Positions 59,891 through 64,000 of a stretch of 64,000 bases of DNA are shown here, one piece after another. Within the stretch, counting starts at the first letter, position 1, and every line of letters begins with the position of its first letter. Made by a program: the position numbers and the translations under genes. Origin of the DNA: Alloalcanivorax dieselolei B5. Lineage in GTDB: Bacteria > Pseudomonadota > Gammaproteobacteria > Pseudomonadales > Alcanivoracaceae. The notes under the pieces were generated by a model. It was not told where the DNA came from, did no database searches, and saw nothing but the letters and a program-made list of their open reading frames with translations. The stretch is taken from positions 3,720,001-3,784,000 of the forward strand of contig NC_018691.1 of assembly GCF_000300005.1 (NCBI RefSeq). The letters run 5' to 3'.

Positions 59891-61926
59891 GACGCCCTCA
59901 TCAGACGCAGGGCGTCATGGGTGCGGATCACATGCAGCAGCGCCGTCAACAACCGCTCCGGCGTGCGCCGGCGGCGTGGCCCGAGCAGGCCCAGGACCCG
60001 GCCGCGAGTCGCCACCGCCCAGTCGCTTTGCTCCTCGTCGAGACGACAGGCCAGGGCCGCCAGTCCGACAGCAGCCGAACAATGAGAAGGAAAGGAAGGT
60101 GAAGAATCGCCCGATGACGAAGCGACCCCCTCCGACAGTTCCCGCAAGGCCCGCTGGTGGAGCCCGGTCACCGCCTGTCCCCGCCACAACGCCAGCAAAT
60201 GCGGTCGCGCCCGCGACAGGTCCCAGTCATTGGGCAACAGGGCATAACGCCAGCCGCGCACCCGATCGGTATCAGGATCCCGCGCTTGCAGGAACCAGGC
60301 GCGGACCAGCCCGCTATAACGACGGCCGGAAGCCGCCGCCACCGGCAAGGCGCGCAGGCTGACCCGCAACGTGCGCCCCTTCTGGCGCAACAGCGCCTCT
60401 CCCTGTTCCGGCGCCTGTTCGCGCAGCGCCCACAATGGCTGGATGTCACTTCGATAACGCACCCGCGCCTGCGCCTGCGCCCTGGCCATCCAGTCGATCC
60501 CCTGGCGATCCAGCCACCGCCAGACCGTGGCTCGCGGCACACCGGAGAGCACCGGCATCAGTGACGGGTAATGGCGATGGCACCATTGCAGACAACGCAC
60601 CTGGGAGGCCTCGTTCGGCGGCCACAGCGGCCAGGCCTCGCCCTCTTTGCCCAGCACCAGGGCGGCCTGATCCCGCGCCGCCGGCCAGAACAGCCAACCG
60701 GCCTCGTCGCCCGGCGGCAGCGGTGGCTGCCTCTGCCATTGCCCCGCCAGCGCCTGTTCCAGCCAGGAGAAGCCGGGCACATCGCGACGCAGGTCGGTAA
60801 GGGTATTCACCAGGGTGCCGGTCTGCGCCAATGGATTGAACGGCAGCGCGCCGCCGGTTCGGCTGCCGCCCTGATTCAACGCCTGCCGGACCAGCTCGAC
60901 GCCGTCCAGAGGGGCCAGATCTTCCGGCACCCGTTGGCCGTGACATTGGAACCAGGGCCGCAGTCCCTGACCGATCACCACGTCCAGCAACGGCGCCAGA
61001 CGGGCCGCTTCATCACTCTTGGTGATGATGACATCGTCCAGCGTCATACCGGCTTGTCGCGCGGCACGACGATAGTGAGTGCTAACCTCATCCAGGGTCT
61101 CCGCCTGACTGGCCGCATTCAGCAACAGCACTGCCCGGGTGCCGCGGGCGCCACCCACCAGGGGCGCAAACCCCTCCGCCAGACGCTCATCCCGCTGTCC
61201 CAGCCCCACCGTGTCGATGATCACCAGACGCTTTTCATTCAATACCCCCGCCAGCGAGGCCAGCGTGCGCCCCGGTGACAGCAGATGCAGCTCCACGCCG
61301 AGCAGTTCCGCGTAGACACGCAATTGATCCCGGGCCGCCACCCGGTAACCGTCGGCGCTGACCAGGGCCACCTGATCCGCCCCCCAGCGCATCGCGTAGT
61401 GCGACGCCAGCTTGCCGGCGGTGGTGGTTTTGCCCACGCCGGTGGGGCCCAGCAACGCCAGGACACCGCCCTCGGCCAATTTGTCCCAGGGCTGCGCCTG
61501 GGCGTTGAGGCGGCGCGCCAGCTGTTCTTCCACCCAGGCCCGGGCGGCATCGCCCTCACCGGCTTCTTCCGGCAGCCCCGCCAGCACATCGGTGATCAGG
61601 GCGGCGCTGAAACCGGCGCCACGGAGCGTCGTCGCCAACGGCGAATCGGTGGCGCCCTCGCCACGCTCCCGGCGCCGCAACAGCGCCCGCAGCGTTTCCA
61701 CTTCCTTCAGCAATAACCGGCTGACATCGGCGTCGCCTTCCGCCATCGGCAGGGCTTCGCCGGAAGGCGGGGACGCGGGGGCCTCTTCCCCTTCGCGCAG
61801 GGCGACCAGTTCCACGCCACCGGGCACCGGGCGGTTGGCCACGATCAGGGCGTCATCGCCCAGGGCCTCGCGGACCCGGCGCATGGCCTCACGCTGCGTG
61901 GGCGCGACAAAACGATGGACACTCAT
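59887..61926 (-). CDS. flhF: flagellar biosynthesis SRP-like GTPase FlhF, extended
   Basis: A 679-residue protein. Residues 1-30 match the FlhF N-terminus (FVAPTQREAMRRVREALGDDALIVANRP) and residues 150-345 are the SRP-type GTPase: GPTGVGKTTTAGKLA at 160-174, VALVSADGYRVAARDQLRVYAELLGV, IIDTVGLGQRD, ITKSDE. FlhF usually has 380-490 residues; here about 330 more follow with no known domain and many Trp/Arg. It sets flagellar placement or number. GGAAGAGG precedes the ATG. Overlaps the 149-residue gene by four bases. Confidence 0.9.
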   Translation of the reverse strand: MSVHRFVAPTQREAMRRVREALGDDALIVANRPVPGGVELVALREGEEAPASPPSGEALPMAEGDADVSRLLLKEVETLRALLRRRERGEGATDSPLATTLRGAGFSAALITDVLAGLPEEAGEGDAARAWVEEQLARRLNAQAQPWDKLAEGGVLALLGPTGVGKTTTAGKLASHYAMRWGADQVALVSADGYRVAARDQLRVYAELLGVELHLLSPGRTLASLAGVLNEKRLVIIDTVGLGQRDERLAEGFAPLVGGARGTRAVLLLNAASQAETLDEVSTHYRRAARQAGMTLDDVIITKSDEAARLAPLLDVVIGQGLRPWFQCHGQRVPEDLAPLDGVELVRQALNQGGSRTGGALPFNPLAQTGTLVNTLTDLRRDVPGFSWLEQALAGQWQRQPPLPPGDEAGWLFWPAARDQAALVLGKEGEAWPLWPPNEASQVRCLQWCHRHYPSLMPVLSGVPRATVWRWLDRQGIDWMARAQAQARVRYRSDIQPLWALREQAPEQGEALLRQKGRTLRVSLRALPVAAASGRRYSGLVRAWFLQARDPDTDRVRGWRYALLPNDWDLSRARPHLLALWRGQAVTGLHQRALRELSEGVASSSGDSSPSFPSHCSAAVGLAALACRLDEEQSDWAVATRGRVLGLLGPRRRRTPERLLTALLHVIRTHDALRLMRAS

Positions 61927-61948
61927 GGCCCTCTTCCTTCATCGGCGT

Positions 61949-64000
61949 TCATGGCTGCATTCCGATCAGTTCGGTGACGCGCAAGGTACGGTCATCGGGG
62001 ATTTCCGCCTGGGACAGCACCACCAGGTGACGCAGACGGCGGCGCAGGAAACGGGCCAGCAGACCACGCAGGGCCGGCACCACCACCAGCACCGGCGGCA
62101 AGCCGGCATTTTCCTGCCGCTCCAGGGCGGCGCCGGCCTGATTCATCAGCGTATCCGCCAGGCCCGGCTCCAGCGCGCCACCACCGTTGAGCGCTTGTTC
62201 CAGCACCTGTTCGAGACCGGCGTCGAGACCGATCACCGACAGCTCGCCGGTGGCGGAGAACCACCGGTCGGTGATAGCCCGACCCAGGGCCACGCGGACC
62301 CGGGCGGTCAGCTCTTCCGCGTCGGCCTGGGCATTGCCCGGTTCGGCCAGGGCATCGAGGATGGTGCTCAGATCGCGGATCGGCACATCCTCGTCCAGCA
62401 GGTTTTGCAGAATGCGCTGCAGCGTGGTGAGCGACACGGCCTTGGGCACCACCTCTTCCACCAGCGCCTTCTGCTCTTCGCCCAGTTTGTCCAGCAGTTG
62501 CTGAACTTCCTTGCGTCCCAGCATTTCCGCGCCATAGCGGTGCAACAGATGATTGAAGTGAGTGGCCACCACGGTGCCGGCGTCCACCACCGTGTAGCCG
62601 TACACCTGGGCCCGTTCCCGTTGGGATTCGTCGATCCATACCGCTGGCAGGCCGAAGGCGGGGTCTTGGGTGGCACGCCCTTCCAGGGTGCCGGACACCT
62701 GACCGGGATCGATGGCCAGCCACTGGCCGGGGAAAGCCTGGCCACGCCCCACTTCAGCGCCCTTGAGGGTGATCACATAGCTGTTGGCGTCCAGCTCCAG
62801 GTTGTCGCGGATGTGCACCACCGGCGGCAGGAAGCCCACGTCCTGAGCGAATTTCTTGCGTACGCTCTTGATGCGGCCAAGCAACTCACCATGTTGACGA
62901 TGATCCACCAGCGGAATCAGCCGGTGCCCCACTTCCAGGCCCAAGGTATCGATCAGGCGCACATCGTCCCAGGTGGCTTCCGGGGCTTCCGGCTCCGGCG
63001 CCGCCGCGGCCTCGATGTGTTGTTCCGCCAGATTCTGGTCGCGCCGCCGGATCAGATACCAGGCAATCCCCCCCAACGCGAGAGTGAACAGCAAGAACAC
63101 CAGATTCGGCATCCCCGGTACCAGCCCCAGCAACCCCATCACGCCGGCGGCCAGGAACATCACCTTGGGATTGATCAGCAACTGGTCGATGATCTGCTCA
63201 CCGATATCCTGGTCGGTGTTGACCCGCGACACGGTGACGCCGGCGGCGGTGGAGATCACCAACGCCGGAATCTGCGCCACCAGGCCGTCACCAATGGTCA
63301 GCAACGCATAGGTGCGGCCCGCTTCGGCGAAGCTCATGTCGTGCTGCAGCATGCCGATCAACAAACCGCCGAGCACGTTCACCACCATGATCACCAGCCC
63401 GGCCACGGCGTCGCCGCGAACGAACTTGCTGGCGCCGTCCATGGAACCGTAGAAATCCGCTTCCTTGGCCACATCGGCACGGCGGCGGCGGGCGTCTTCC
63501 TCGCCGATCAGGCCGGCGTTGAGATCGGCATCGATGGCCATTTGTTTGCCGGGCATGGCGTCGAGGGTAAAGCGCGCGCCCACTTCGGCGATGCGCCCGG
63601 CGCCTTTGGTGATCACCACGAAGTTGATCACCACCAGGATCAGAAACACCACCAGCCCAACGGCGAAGTTGCCGCCCACCAGGAACTGGCCGAACGCCTC
63701 GATCACCTTACCGGCGGCGTCGCCGCCCTCGTGCCCGTCCATCAACACCACCCGGGTGGAGGCCACGTTCAGCGACAACCGCATCAGGGTGGTGAACAGC
63801 AGCACCGACGGAAAGGCGGAGAAGTCCAGGGAGTTGAGGGTGAACATGCTGACCAGCAGCACCATCACCGCCAGGGCGATATTGAAGGTAAAGAACAGAT
63901 CCAGCGCGAACGGCGGCAGCGGCAGGATCAGCATGGACATGACCAGCAGGATCAGTACCGGTCCGGCCATGATCTTCATCGGCACGTTCTTCATCGACAA
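61949..64000 (-). CDS. flhA: flagellar export-gate protein FlhA (5' end at window edge)
   Basis: Inner-membrane export-gate component of the flagellar type III secretion system. 683 codons are visible; the family is about 690-700. Eight N-terminal helices (LILLVMSMLILPLPPF, FTFNIALAVMVLLVSMF) precede the FHIPEP segment, with LMRLSLNVASTRVVLMDGHEGGDAAG and MPGKQMAIDADLNAGLIGEEDARRRR as hallmarks. The C-terminal cytoplasmic domain ends VTELIGMQP. An ATG at 63994 is possible, but the frame stays open to the edge, so the true start may lie outside. It is followed by flhF after 22 bp. Confidence 0.96.
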   Translation of the reverse strand: MSMKNVPMKIMAGPVLILLVMSMLILPLPPFALDLFFTFNIALAVMVLLVSMFTLNSLDFSAFPSVLLFTTLMRLSLNVASTRVVLMDGHEGGDAAGKVIEAFGQFLVGGNFAVGLVVFLILVVINFVVITKGAGRIAEVGARFTLDAMPGKQMAIDADLNAGLIGEEDARRRRADVAKEADFYGSMDGASKFVRGDAVAGLVIMVVNVLGGLLIGMLQHDMSFAEAGRTYALLTIGDGLVAQIPALVISTAAGVTVSRVNTDQDIGEQIIDQLLINPKVMFLAAGVMGLLGLVPGMPNLVFLLFTLALGGIAWYLIRRRDQNLAEQHIEAAAAPEPEAPEATWDDVRLIDTLGLEVGHRLIPLVDHRQHGELLGRIKSVRKKFAQDVGFLPPVVHIRDNLELDANSYVITLKGAEVGRGQAFPGQWLAIDPGQVSGTLEGRATQDPAFGLPAVWIDESQRERAQVYGYTVVDAGTVVATHFNHLLHRYGAEMLGRKEVQQLLDKLGEEQKALVEEVVPKAVSLTTLQRILQNLLDEDVPIRDLSTILDALAEPGNAQADAEELTARVRVALGRAITDRWFSATGELSVIGLDAGLEQVLEQALNGGGALEPGLADTLMNQAGAALERQENAGLPPVLVVVPALRGLLARFLRRRLRHLVVLSQAEIPDDRTLRVTELIGMQP

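Overview
The window is high-GC gammaproteobacterial chromosome. Gene content (Pseudomonas-type isocitrate lyase, FabY, membrane PQQ glucose dehydrogenase, RF3, GlyGly-CTERM surface proteins, MipA, many acyl-CoA enzymes) and Pseudomonas-like intergenic palindromes suggest a marine, lipid- or alkane-using relative of Alcanivorax/Alloalcanivorax. This is an inference from content; no rRNA or marker phylogeny is available here. No prophage, IS element, CRISPR array or plasmid backbone was seen.

Layout: 1-9.4 kb holds the 5' two thirds of ppc, a membrane protein with a decayed GGDEF domain, a secreted trypsin-like protease with a GlyGly-CTERM tail, an FAD monooxygenase, dinB, and ppnN coupled to a tiny membrane protein. 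9.4-16.5 kb holds an SDR dehydrogenase divergent from an ergothioneine operon (egtB-egtD), a hotdog thioesterase, a DUF1289 protein, a LysE exporter with an AraC regulator, and a secreted cyclase-family hydrolase. 16.5-18.5 kb is a zinc module: a COG0523 GTPase and zur in one operon behind a Zur-box-like dyad. 18.5-29 kb carries regulator/enzyme pairs: acyl-CoA dehydrogenase/LysR, MFS and SMR pumps, quinone reductase/LysR, an alpha/beta hydrolase, a Tat-lipoprotein phosphatase, and mipA/tetR with two operator dyads.

29.1-37.6 kb is the most distinctive locus. An ECF sigma factor behind a strong Fur-box match, a FecR-type anti-sigma factor and a heme-receptor-like TonB-dependent transducer are followed closely by two large secreted GloVer-repeat proteins with GlyGly-CTERM-type tails. 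It reads as a cell-surface-signalling iron or heme uptake system with two unassigned surface proteins.

37.8-57.9 kb is largely housekeeping: tRNA-Leu(UAG), a coiled-coil membrane protein, sodB, a thiolase, fabY, gcd, a DUF6351-like lipoprotein, a PLD-family protein, a LOG-family hydrolase, a DksA-like zinc-finger protein, a nitronate monooxygenase coupled to an acyl-CoA synthetase, aceA with a textbook terminator, and prfC. 57.9-64 kb is flagellar, on the minus strand: flhA (5' end at or beyond the window edge), an unusually long flhF, an unknown 149-residue protein in the slot where flhG/fleN normally lies, flhE, then fliA.

Dispersed palindromes are conspicuous. Three copies of a REP-like hairpin (7.5, 41.2 and 54.3 kb) share the GGGAGCTTGC...GCAAGCGAATT arms. 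A different composite element, with 28-bp perfect inverted arms made of a short tandem repeat around a central palindrome, lies between fliA and flhE and has a relative after ppnN.
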